DNA of 6,414 nucleotides from Saprospiraceae bacterium (GCA_023300255.1 JALZWC010000690.1:1-6414), one strand, 5' to 3'. Numbered from the stretch's first letter, positions 1 through 6,381 are shown. Program-made: numbers and translations. The notes: a model not told the origin generated them from the letters alone.

Positions 1-40
1 GGGCGATATGCCCTTATCCATCCATCTCAAAAAGAAGCAA

Positions 41-946
41 ATGAGTGAGTCCCCTATTATCAATGTACAAGCGCTACAATTTGCTTATTCTGCTAATGAT
101 TTGGTATTACAAGATCTTAATCTAAATGTTCCTCCAGCTTCTATCTATGGTTTTCTAGGTGCTAATGGAGCTGGGAAAACTACGACTATACGAACCATAT
201 TAGGATTACTACAACCCACAAATGGGCAGGTTCAGTTATTTGGAAAATCCCTACAGGAGGATCGTAGTAAATTACTATCTAAGATAGGCGCTTTGATAGA
301 ATCCCCTTCTCTATATCTGCATTTAAGTGGCTATGAGAATCTTAAAATAGCTTGTCGATATTTCAATATACCTTACAAAAGAATAGAAGAAGTATTAGCA
401 ATGGTCCAGCTTGAAAAAGTAGGGAGTAAGTTGACTAAAAAATACTCTACAGGAATGAAACAACGCTTAGGTTTAGCGATTGCTTTATTAAATGATCCTG
501 ATTTATTAATTTTAGATGAACCCATTAATGGATTGGACCCAAATGGTATTATTCAAATAAGACAAATTATTCAAGAGCTCCATCAATCAGGGAAGACTAT
601 TTTTTTATCTAGCCATTTGCTATCTGAAGTAGAAAAAATTGCGACCCATGTCGGTGTTATTCATAATGGAAAAATGCGTTTTGAAGGGACGATCGAAAAA
701 GTTAATCAACTGAAACAAGGCCAAAAAGTACATATTCGAACAAATGATGTAGATAGAGCTGTACCTGTTTTAAAAGAGCAGTACTCTTTAAGAATTCTCG
801 AAGATAGATTAATAGAAATTGATATATCTTCAGAAGAATTAGTTCCTTCTATTATTAATCTGCTGATTACAAATAATATCAAGTTGTATGAAGTGAAGTT
901 AGTAGCATCTGATCTGGAACAGCTATTCGTTGATTTAGTTGGATAA
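41..946 (+). CDS. ABC transporter ATP-binding protein, BcrA/lantibiotic-immunity type
   Basis: Cytoplasmic ATPase subunit of an ABC exporter; it hydrolyses ATP to drive the membrane permease encoded next. With the start at 41 the protein is 301 residues. Visible motifs are Walker A GANGAGKT (residues 40-47), signature STGMKQR (136-142), Walker B LLILDE (155-160), D-loop NGLDP (163-167) and switch histidine H192 in LSSHLL. The Q-loop position carries Glu in ALIESPSLY, followed by SGYENL; this Glu variant is typical of the BcrA-like family as I know it, not a defect. Residues from about 220 form the family's C-terminal regulatory extension. An in-frame ATG at 8 would add 11 residues that do not resemble the family N-terminus and lies in a small hairpin at the window edge, so 41, after an A-rich leader, is preferred. 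The substrate is unknown; antimicrobial peptide export or immunity is the family's best-known role, not something shown here. Confidence 0.93.
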   Translation: MSESPIINVQALQFAYSANDLVLQDLNLNVPPASIYGFLGANGAGKTTTIRTILGLLQPTNGQVQLFGKSLQEDRSKLLSKIGALIESPSLYLHLSGYENLKIACRYFNIPYKRIEEVLAMVQLEKVGSKLTKKYSTGMKQRLGLAIALLNDPDLLILDEPINGLDPNGIIQIRQIIQELHQSGKTIFLSSHLLSEVEKIATHVGVIHNGKMRFEGTIEKVNQLKQGQKVHIRTNDVDRAVPVLKEQYSLRILEDRLIEIDISSEELVPSIINLLITNNIKLYEVKLVASDLEQLFVDLVG

Positions 947-965
947 CAGTAAAGGATGCAATAGA

Positions 966-1041
966 TTTTTTTAACGACGAGTTACATAGGTCACAAGTGT
1001 ATTGCATCTATGTGACCTATGTAACTATGTGGTTAAAAAAA
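966..1041. repeat. Long interrupted inverted repeat between the ABC genes
   Basis: The arms 980-995 and 1011-1026 are perfect 16-base reverse complements (core GTTACATAGGTCACA). Outside a 4/5-base asymmetric interruption, a second perfect 10-base pair follows (966-975, TTTTTTTAAC, against 1032-1041, GTTAAAAAAA). The loop is 996-1010. The transcript could form about 26 base pairs. It is not a standard terminator: on both strands the T-run precedes the stem and the A-run follows it. It lies 20 bases past the ATPase stop and 65 bases before the permease start. It could act as an mRNA processing or stability hairpin, a regulator-binding palindrome, or be a remnant of a small mobile repeat. The structure is directly visible; the role is inferred. 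Confidence 0.85.
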
Positions 1042-1105
1042 TACATCTAAATTTGTTCATATCATGACCGCAGAGCGGTCAAATTATGTTAGAAATGCCC
1101 AACCA

Positions 1106-1897
1106 ATGAGCACCTTTTTAAGAAGTACCATAGCCGAGTTTATAAAATTAAAACGGACCCCCGTACCTTGGTTTGTATTGATCGGAGGAGTAGTAACGAC
1201 CCTATTAGTACTATTCAAGTTTGCGGTAAACCCCTATCGAGATATAGGCTTAAATACCAACCCTTGGCCGAATTTCTATGAGTTTAATTTAAACTTAGTT
1301 GCTTTATTTTTATTCCCTTTATTCGTGATTTTATTAGTTAGTTTTGTTACCTCCATAGAGGAGCGTTCCAATACTTGGAAGTATCTCTATGTCTTACCAT
1401 TTTCTAAAGGGCACATCTATTTTTCAAAATTATTGACGATTGTTTTGTTAGTCTTTTGTACGCTATTCCTCTATCATTCTGGGGTATTAGTAACAGGTTA
1501 TATATTAGACCTAATTGTTCCAGAATTTGAATTTAGGTACTATCAACCAGAATGGATGTTGATGGGAAAACAGATGACTCATTTATTTATTTCTTTATTA
1601 GGAATTTTGGGTTTTCAGTATTGGTTAACCATGCAGCATAAATCTTTTTTAGTACCATTAGGTACAGGTATATTAGGTTTTATAGTCGGATTGGTATTAA
1701 TGATAATGAATCATAGGGTTGGTAGTTATTTTCCGTACACTTATCCAATGCATGTAAATGCTAGTTTTGTAAATGGAACGAATACCCTTAATCCCAAAAC
1801 ACTTGGATTAGGTCAGTTAGAGTGGAATAGTATCGCTTATTTTTTATTATTCACCTTACTTGGGTATGTACAGGAAAGATCTAGGAATGTGGTATGA
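1106..1897 (+). CDS. ABC-2 type transporter permease (six predicted TM helices)
   Basis: Membrane subunit expected to pair with the upstream ATPase. With the start at 1106 it has 263 residues, close to the usual size of BcrB/EpiG-like permeases. The N-terminus SxxxAEFIKLKRTPVPW is the typical cytoplasmic lead-in of this family. The segment EERSNTWKYLYVLPFSKGHIYFSKLL (residues 85-110) matches the family's conserved cytoplasmic loop between helices 2 and 3. Hydrophobic stretches lie near residues 21-40, 63-83, 107-135, 158-176, 180-201 and 241-254. An earlier in-frame ATG at 1064 would add 14 polar residues (TAERSNYVRNAQP) unlike the family start, so I chose 1106. The gene ends TGA, directly followed by an ATG opening an 11-codon frame that I do not call. 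Only one permease gene is visible, so the exporter may work as a homodimer. Substrate unknown. Confidence 0.85.
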   Translation: MSTFLRSTIAEFIKLKRTPVPWFVLIGGVVTTLLVLFKFAVNPYRDIGLNTNPWPNFYEFNLNLVALFLFPLFVILLVSFVTSIEERSNTWKYLYVLPFSKGHIYFSKLLTIVLLVFCTLFLYHSGVLVTGYILDLIVPEFEFRYYQPEWMLMGKQMTHLFISLLGILGFQYWLTMQHKSFLVPLGTGILGFIVGLVLMIMNHRVGSYFPYTYPMHVNASFVNGTNTLNPKTLGLGQLEWNSIAYFLLFTLLGYVQERSRNVV

Positions 1898-1900
1898 ATG

Positions 1901-1924
1901 AGCGATCCCGTAGAGTGGGATGCT
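1901..1924 (+). other. Small hairpin just after the permease stop
   Basis: Bases 1901-1909 (AGCGATCCC) pair with 1917-1924 (GGGATGCT) with one bulged G and a 7-base loop. It begins four bases after the permease stop. No T-run follows, so it is at best a weak or factor-dependent end of the exporter transcript, or a 3' stabiliser. Confidence 0.4.
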
Positions 1925-1968
1925 TTGAAGTGAGTAAACTGGTAGAAATTATCGTTTCACTAATGCTT

Positions 1969-2006
1969 AAAAATAAAAAAAGAGAACGAACCGAAGTCCG
2001 TCCTCT
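1969..2006 (-). terminator. Intrinsic terminator with cUUCGg tetraloop (minus strand)
   Basis: Read on the minus strand, AGAGGACGGAC (2006-1996) pairs with GTTCGTTCTCT (1991-1981) as an 11-pair stem with two G-U wobbles. It is closed by a C-UUCG-G tetraloop (1995-1992) and followed at once by T7, A, T5. On the plus strand the two wobbles become A-C mismatches and no T-run follows, so the terminator is directional. It points away from the glycosidase gene, but that gene's stop is about 450 bases upstream, with another terminator in between. It may back up that terminator or end an unannotated RNA. Confidence 0.88.
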
Positions 2007-2337
2007 AATATCTTCTATCTACCCCCCAGCGATAAAAGACTCTGCAATATACTTGCATTGTAGGTTATAGGTTTTGTCTGAGAAGAATTAGTGTGACGCT
2101 GCTGAGGAATAGAATATATTATTATTATTTTATATTAAATAAAATAAAATTATCTTATCACTTGATACCCTAGTCACAAAAAGTATAATTAGTTTTTAAT
2201 CTTTATTTAGCCCTTTAGCAGTAAGGTGCTGACGTGACAAAATAAATGTAGAAAATAATTCAAAAAAAGACAATAAAAGGGAACTAAGGATATTTTTTAT
2301 ACCATGAAGTTGGTAGATGATATTAGAAATAGAAAAG

Positions 2338-2371
2338 AAAGAGTCTGTCTAATGTTTTAGACAGACTCTTT
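2338..2371 (-). terminator. Bidirectional intrinsic terminator downstream of the GH3 gene
   Basis: Perfect 13-base arms AAAGAGTCTGTCT (2338-2350) and AGACAGACTCTTT (2359-2371) flank an 8-base loop. The minus-strand exit runs into CTTTTCT-rich sequence (2337-2331), giving a U-rich tail for the glycosidase transcript, whose stop lies about 90 bases upstream. The plus-strand exit is also T-rich (2368-2375), so it could stop transcripts arriving from the ABC operon too. The convergent gene arrangement fits a shared terminator. Confidence 0.82.
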
Positions 2372-2373
2372 TC

Positions 2374-2472
2374 TTACTAGTAACGACGAAAATCTATTTT
2401 GCACCATTACTTAGTAACGACGAAAGAATCCGTCCTAGATGGTCAAGTTATTTTTTTGTCGTTACTTAGTAA
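2374..2472. repeat. Three copies of a TTACT(N)AGTAACGAC unit at the GH3 3' end
   Basis: Copy 1 is 2374-2387 (TTACTAGTAACGAC). Copy 2 is 2407-2421 (TTACTTAGTAACGAC), in the same orientation 33 bases on. Copy 3 is 2458-2472, inverted (TTACTAAGTAACGAC on the minus strand). Copies 1 and 2 also share a following GAAA. Copies 2 and 3 can pair at 14 of 15 positions, placing the glycosidase stop codon (2464-2462) in a stem; copy 1 could compete. Each unit itself contains a TTACT/AGTAA palindrome. Function unknown. Confidence 0.75.
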
Positions 2473-4753
2473 ACGAACCAGTCAAACCAGCATCAGAGCT
2501 ACCACCAACCATTACTTGAAAATCTCCAGGTTCTACTATAAATTGACCTTTATTATCATAGAAACCCAATTCTTTATCTCCTAAAGAAAAAGTAAGGGTT
2601 TTACTAGCACCAGCAGCTAATTCAAACTTTTCAAAACCTTTCAATTCTTTAATTGGGCGTACTACACTACCAACCATATCTCGTATGTATAGTTGAGCCA
2701 CTTCCTCGCCTGCTACGCTACCTGTATTCGTAACAGTAGCACTTACTTTGATATTGGCAGCATCTGTTGTATCAATTTGAATATTGCTATACTCAAAAGT
2801 AGTATAGCTTAGTCCATAGCCAAAAGGATAGAGAGGGGTATTACTTTCATCACCATAATGTGTCCAAAAAACTAAATCGATTGGACCAGGACGCCCTGTT
2901 TTATACGGATTGTAATAAATCGGTATTTGTCCAACACTTCTAGGAAAAGTCATAGGTAATTTGCCACTAGGATTATAATCGCCGAAAAGAACTTGCGCAA
3001 TGGCATTCCCACTTTGCGATCCTAATTGCCACGTTTCTAGAATAGCAGGAACATTTTCAGCTGCCCATGGAATAGTTAAAGGACGACCATTGGATAGGAC
3101 TAAAACAATATTAGGATTAACCTTATGAACGGCTTCTAATAATTCCTGTTGTACACCTGGTAAACCTAATTTTGAACGACTACGACCTTCTCCTGATTGA
3201 AAACCTACTTCTCCTAAAGCCATCAACACAATATCAGACTTAGCAGCTAAGGCCACTGCTTCAGCGAACCCACTCTTATCCGTTTCGTTGATCTTTACTT
3301 CTTTGATAAATTCAGGATTTTCTAACACTACATCTGCTCCTTTTGCATAGCTTACTTGATCGGTATATTTCGCTAAGCCTTCTAATAAAGAAACAGCCGT
3401 ACCATCATCAGATCCAATTCTCCAACCACCTAAGGGACTACTCTTATCATCTGCCAAAGCACCAATCACTGCAATTTTTTGCTGTTGCTTATTTAATGGT
3501 AATAGTTGATTATCATTTTTTAATAAAACAATAGATCGTTTCGCCATATCCAAAGCCGCCGCTTGGTGGTCTTCATGGTAGAGTAGTGTTGCCTCTTTTT
3601 CAGGACTACAGTATTTATAAGGATCATCGAATAAACCGAGTTCGTATTTCACTTTTAAAATTCTTCTTACCGCATCATCTATATAGCTTTGTTTTACCAA
3701 ACCAGTCTCGACTGCTTCTTGTAAATGCTTTACATTGGCAGCGGACTCCATATCCATATCAGAACCTGCATTAGTGGCTAGTTCTGCTACATGTTTGAGA
3801 TCCCTAGCAAAACCATGATCAATCATTTCCTTGCCAGATCCCCAATCAGAAATAACGAATCCTTCGAATCCCCACGCTCCTTTTAATATTTCTCTTTGTA
3901 AAAAAGCATCTGCCGTAGCAGGAATGCCATTCAAAACATTAAAAGAATTCATAACTGTTCTGACACCATTTTCTACTCCTGCTTTGAATGGTGGTAAGAT
4001 CACATTATATAAAGTAGACGTACCTACATCTGCTGTATTGTAATCTTTTCCTGATTCTGCAAAACCATAGCCTGCTAAATGTTTCAAACAAGCAATGATG
4101 GTATTATCTGCTGATAAATCATCCCCTTGAAAACCTTTTATACGTGCAACGCCAACCTTAGATCCCAAGTAAGTGTCTTCTCCTGCACCTTCCATTACTC
4201 GTCCCCAGCGGGCATCTCTAGATATATCTACCATTGGTGCGAAGGTCCAATTGATACCGACTGCACTTGCTTCAATAGCTGCAATCCTTGCGGACTTTTC
4301 AATAGCCTTTAAATCCCAACTTGCTGCTTCTGCCAATGGAATAGGCGATAAGGTTTTATACCCATGAATGACATCGGAGCCAAATATCAAAGGAATGCCT
4401 AATCTGGATTCCTTAACGACTAATTCTTGTAGTTCTCGTACATTTGCTACACCTCTTACATTCAAAACAGAACCTACTTGTCCCGATTTTAAATGATCAT
4501 ATTTTACTTTAGCGTCTCCGTTTTCAGGAGCAGGGCCTGTAAATTCCCAAAATCCATTGTATTGATTCATTTGCCCTACTTTTTCTGTTAGGGTCATTTG
4601 CGCAAGAAGTGCCTCCACTTTTTGATCTGTAGCATCTAGGACTACTTTTTTCACAACCTTGTCAGTCTGCTGGCTTATCTTATCCTGAACCGTGCATTGA
4701 GTTAAAATTAATAATAGCACAGCTCCTAATGCTATTTTATAAAATGGAGTCAT
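2462..4753 (-). CDS. bglX: Glycoside hydrolase family 3 lipoprotein, BglX-type beta-glucosidase
   Basis: Predicted exo-acting beta-glucosidase releasing glucose from beta-linked oligosaccharides in the periplasm or on the outer membrane. With ATG at 4753 it has 763 residues, close to the roughly 765 of E. coli BglX. An upstream GTG at 4798 would put 15 charged residues before the signal peptide, so it is rejected. Residues 1-20 are a lipoprotein signal (MTPFYK, hydrophobic core, LTQ-C20); Gln before the Cys is unusual. The TIM-barrel domain spans about 50-375 with D127 (GSDVIHG), RWGR (182-185), KH (224-225) and the nucleophile D303 in VISDW. The second domain (about 407-650) has GEVGFQSGEGRSR, where E522 is the likely acid/base. 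An Fn3-like domain follows (about 685-755, QLYIRD to FSLGDKEL). The protein looks intact. No SusC/SusD-like or transporter genes adjoin it, so the natural glycan is open. The symbol reflects architecture, not proven specificity. Confidence 0.93.
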   Translation of the reverse strand: MTPFYKIALGAVLLLILTQCTVQDKISQQTDKVVKKVVLDATDQKVEALLAQMTLTEKVGQMNQYNGFWEFTGPAPENGDAKVKYDHLKSGQVGSVLNVRGVANVRELQELVVKESRLGIPLIFGSDVIHGYKTLSPIPLAEAASWDLKAIEKSARIAAIEASAVGINWTFAPMVDISRDARWGRVMEGAGEDTYLGSKVGVARIKGFQGDDLSADNTIIACLKHLAGYGFAESGKDYNTADVGTSTLYNVILPPFKAGVENGVRTVMNSFNVLNGIPATADAFLQREILKGAWGFEGFVISDWGSGKEMIDHGFARDLKHVAELATNAGSDMDMESAANVKHLQEAVETGLVKQSYIDDAVRRILKVKYELGLFDDPYKYCSPEKEATLLYHEDHQAAALDMAKRSIVLLKNDNQLLPLNKQQQKIAVIGALADDKSSPLGGWRIGSDDGTAVSLLEGLAKYTDQVSYAKGADVVLENPEFIKEVKINETDKSGFAEAVALAAKSDIVLMALGEVGFQSGEGRSRSKLGLPGVQQELLEAVHKVNPNIVLVLSNGRPLTIPWAAENVPAILETWQLGSQSGNAIAQVLFGDYNPSGKLPMTFPRSVGQIPIYYNPYKTGRPGPIDLVFWTHYGDESNTPLYPFGYGLSYTTFEYSNIQIDTTDAANIKVSATVTNTGSVAGEEVAQLYIRDMVGSVVRPIKELKGFEKFELAAGASKTLTFSLGDKELGFYDNKGQFIVEPGDFQVMVGGSSDAGLTGSFTK

Positions 4754-4830
4754 TTGAATATTTTTTATTTGAAGTTCAATAGTTCTTTTTATTGTCACAC
4801 TACTTATACCTTACAAAACATTATTTCGAA

Positions 4831-4846
4831 TAGCTTGGTTAAGCTA
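4831..4846. promoter_or_regulatory. TAGCTT-N4-AAGCTA palindrome upstream of GH3 gene
   Basis: A perfect 6+6 inverted repeat with a 4-base spacer lies about 80 bases before the glycosidase start, between the start and the loose promoter candidate. Its size and symmetry would suit a dimeric transcription factor site or a small leader hairpin. Nothing else in the window identifies a regulator, and a match of this length can occur by chance. Confidence 0.3.
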
Positions 4847-5005
4847 GACGAGGCATAAATGTATTAATTTTTATACTAAAAGTATTATTATAAAATGGCT
4901 TTTATTGACAATTTATCACAGTAGTTGGTATTGTTCGTGTAATTTTAACACTAATGCACAAATTTTAGGAGCGAGCTATACAAAAAATAGTGAATTCTGC
5001 ATTGC

Positions 5006-5039
5006 CTGTCTAGCTAGATAGACTCTACAGACTCGACAG
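5006..5039. repeat. Compact cluster of overlapping palindromes and a 9-base tandem repeat
   Basis: Within 34 bases there are outer arms CTGTC (5006-5010) and GACAG (5035-5039), a perfect 10-base palindrome TCTAGCTAGA (5009-5018), a GTCTA/TAGAC hairpin (5008-5023), and a tandem repeat GACTCTACA-GACTCGACA (5021-5038) with one mismatch. No T-run lies directly beside it, so it is not a standard terminator. It sits about 55 bases past the CoA-transferase stop. Confidence 0.55.
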
Positions 5040-5050
5040 ATTCGTGGTAA

Positions 5051-5069
5051 AAAAGTGTTAACTACTTTT
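5051..5069 (-). terminator. Weak possible terminator after the CoA-transferase gene
   Basis: On the minus strand AAAAGT (5069-5064) pairs with ACTTTT (5056-5051) around a 7-base loop, and further T residues follow (to 5049). The stem has a single G-C pair, so it would be weak. It lies about 25 bases beyond the stop codon, the right place for a terminator, but this could equally be chance in AT-rich DNA. Confidence 0.25.
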
Positions 5070-5092
5070 GTGATTTGGATAAATTTATCCTT

Positions 5093-6169
5093 TTATTCCA
5101 TTTTAAATACGGTAGTCTTGACTCTTTTACTAATTGTTCCATCTGGTGAAGTTTCTGTGAGTATCAAATCTTGCGCTTCTGGTCTATTAAATAATTCTTG
5201 GAGATTATTGATCGGTGCGATAGTTACCCGTAAAGACTGAGCGCGTTGTAAGAGTAGATCGTAGGGTAGTTGTAAAAAAGCTTTTGCTAAGATGGTATTT
5301 AAAGCCGCTCTATTACTTAGCCTTAAAGCATTGATCGTGAAACGAGGGTCTGCCTTAAGGGAGGATAACCCTAAGCAATCACAAAGATTTTCAAATTGTT
5401 TTTGAGTACCCGTTCCAAGTATAATTGCTTTTTGATCTTTTGTATAAAAAATATCTCCGTAGGGGGCGATATTGGGATGTTGACTTCCTTTTCGTTGCGG
5501 TAATACTCCTTCATTCAACCAATTACTAGCTTGATTGGCTAGAGAGGCAACACCTGTATCAAATAAGGATACACTGATTTTACTACCTAGGCCTGTTTGT
5601 TGTCGTTTTAATAAAGCCAATAAAATACCTTCCTTCAATTGATGCGCTGCGAGTATATCCATCAAGGCTACTGGCATTTTTACAGGATTCCCTTCCTTTT
5701 CCCCATTCATGAAAATCCAGCCAGTTTCCGCTTGGATCATTGCATCAAAACCAGGTGCAGGATTATTGTCTCCATAAGCAGATACGGACGCATAAATTAA
5801 TGCAGGATTAACTTCTTTTAATTGTTCGTAGCTCATTCCCACTTTCGCTGCGGAGCCAGCTTTATAGTTACTAATAACAATATCTGCTTGGGTTATCCAT
5901 TGTAATGCTTGCTGTTGGTCTGCTGGATTTATTAGATCTAGCAATAGCGCTTCTTTTTGCCAATTGACACTATGGTAATAAGCGGATAATGTTTTCGTTT
6001 TATCTTCTTTAGGTAACTTCCAAGAACGAGTCACATCGCCTTTTGTCCGTTTATTTTCAATTTTGATGACTCGTGCACCTAGTTCTGCAAAGAACATTCC
6101 CACGGCAGGGCCTGCCAATACACTGGCTAATTCTACGACTAATAAATCTTTGAAAAAATGTTTCAACAT
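5093..6169 (-). CDS. Class III (CaiB/BaiF family) acyl-CoA transferase
   Basis: Cytoplasmic enzyme predicted to move coenzyme A from an acyl-CoA to a free carboxylic acid through an aspartyl-CoA thioester. The protein has 358 residues, slightly short of the usual 380-430 of many family members but with intact ends. It opens with VVELASVLAGPAVGMFFAELGARVIKIE (11-38), the characteristic first block. PGFDAMIQAETGWIFMNGE (139-157) precedes the family's active-site Asp, here D171 in VALMDILAAHQLKEG. The block HPNIAPYGDIF (231-241) and the C-terminal NRAAL region (286-290) also fit. The start at 6169 gives the expected N-terminus, and no nearby in-frame alternative looks better. AAGGAG occurs about 25 bases upstream, too far for normal Shine-Dalgarno use. 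Substrates in this family (carnitine, formyl/oxalate, succinate, branched acids) cannot be assigned from sequence alone, and no pathway partner lies in the window. Confidence 0.92.
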   Translation of the reverse strand: MLKHFFKDLLVVELASVLAGPAVGMFFAELGARVIKIENKRTKGDVTRSWKLPKEDKTKTLSAYYHSVNWQKEALLLDLINPADQQQALQWITQADIVISNYKAGSAAKVGMSYEQLKEVNPALIYASVSAYGDNNPAPGFDAMIQAETGWIFMNGEKEGNPVKMPVALMDILAAHQLKEGILLALLKRQQTGLGSKISVSLFDTGVASLANQASNWLNEGVLPQRKGSQHPNIAPYGDIFYTKDQKAIILGTGTQKQFENLCDCLGLSSLKADPRFTINALRLSNRAALNTILAKAFLQLPYDLLLQRAQSLRVTIAPINNLQELFNRPEAQDLILTETSPDGTISKRVKTTVFKME

Positions 6170-6381
6170 AAAGAAGATAGTATTGTTTACTCCTTACTAA
6201 ATTGAATGAGGAGGTTACTGTTTCATCAAATGGATTGCTAAAATAGTATAAATAGAACTTTGTGACTCGTATTATTGTGTTTAAAAGGAGCCGACTGAAT
6301 GTGATCGTTTTCAAAAAGTAAGTAGTCGGACATAAATAAGATAACAATTTAAAGGAGCTTATTTTTTTGCTAGTTGTTTTT
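6170..6381. other. Upstream region of the CoA-transferase gene
   Basis: AT-rich leader with no convincing gene. It contains CCGACT (6291-6296) and AGTCGG (6324-6329), a 6-base inverted repeat with a 27-base loop. It also has two near-identical copies of TTTAAA(A)GGAGC (6280-6291 and 6348-6358). A loose minus-strand -7-like element, TACTTTTTG (6320-6312), lacks a well-placed -33 box. Any promoter call here is tentative. Confidence 0.45.

Larger units (their letters stand above)
1898..2461. other. 564-base intergenic region, no convincing gene
   Basis: This stretch separates the convergent permease and glycosidase genes. No frame longer than about 20 codons shows gene-like features on either strand outside the glycosidase overlap. 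It contains the small hairpin after the permease, a minus-strand terminator (1969-2006), a weak TGCAA/TTGCA hairpin (2043-2057), a very AT-rich low-complexity patch (about 2108-2155), a bidirectional terminator (2338-2371) and a short repeat family running into the glycosidase stop. A loose minus-strand promoter-like pair is present: TTTG at 2264-2261 and TTATTTTG at 2245-2238. It is one base off the Bacteroidota -7 consensus TAnnTTTG, and its 15-base spacing is short. Confidence 0.7.
4754..5092. other. 339-base spacer between CoA-transferase and GH3 genes
   Basis: There is no gene here; this is the leader and promoter region of the glycosidase gene and the 3' flank of the CoA-transferase gene, both minus strand. 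The 45 bases before the chosen glycosidase ATG are A-rich with no Shine-Dalgarno. A loose promoter candidate on the minus strand is TACTTTTA near 4880, one base off TAnnTTTG, with no good -33 TTTG. The spacer contains a TAGCTT-AAGCTA palindrome (4831-4846), a cluster of overlapping repeats (5006-5039), a weak A/T-rich hairpin (5051-5069) and a perfect 14-base palindrome (5077-5090). No strong terminator is seen after the CoA-transferase gene. Confidence 0.6.

Noticed and set aside
84..600. Glu in place of Gln in the ATPase Q-loop considered as a defect
   Set aside because: Glu at this position is usual in BcrA-type ATPases and every other motif is intact.
1064..1105. N-terminal extension of the permease from ATG at 1064
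   Set aside because: The 14 extra residues are polar and unlike the family N-terminus, while ATG 1106 gives the normal start just before the AEFIKLKR motif.
1898..1933. 11-codon frame starting directly after the permease stop
   Set aside because: It is very short, its sequence overlaps the small hairpin, and no family similarity is visible; the ATG is likely coincidental.
2005..2058. 17-codon minus-strand frame ending at the UUCG terminator
   Set aside because: The position just before a terminator is suggestive, but it has no ribosome signal, no recognisable leader or core motif, and an in-frame stop shortly upstream; it is too short to support.
2108..2155. AT-rich low-complexity patch considered as a replication or mobile-element feature
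   Set aside because: It lacks iterons, DnaA-like boxes, terminal inverted repeats or target duplications; it looks like ordinary AT-rich spacer.
4127..4367. Two overlapping plus-strand frames of 61-64 codons inside the GH3 gene
   Set aside because: They lie opposite the conserved catalytic barrel of the GH3 gene and show no independent gene features; they are antisense shadows.
6057..6347. 96-codon open frame on the minus strand overlapping the start of the CoA-transferase gene
   Set aside because: Half of it is the CoA-transferase coding sequence in another frame; the translation is rich in Cys, Tyr, Arg and Phe without family features, and the overlapping gene is well supported.
6280..6358. 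Two AAAGGAG sequences resembling plus-strand ribosome binding sites
   Set aside because: The frames that follow end within a few codons and the likely phylum rarely uses Shine-Dalgarno sequences; they are noted only as a short direct repeat.
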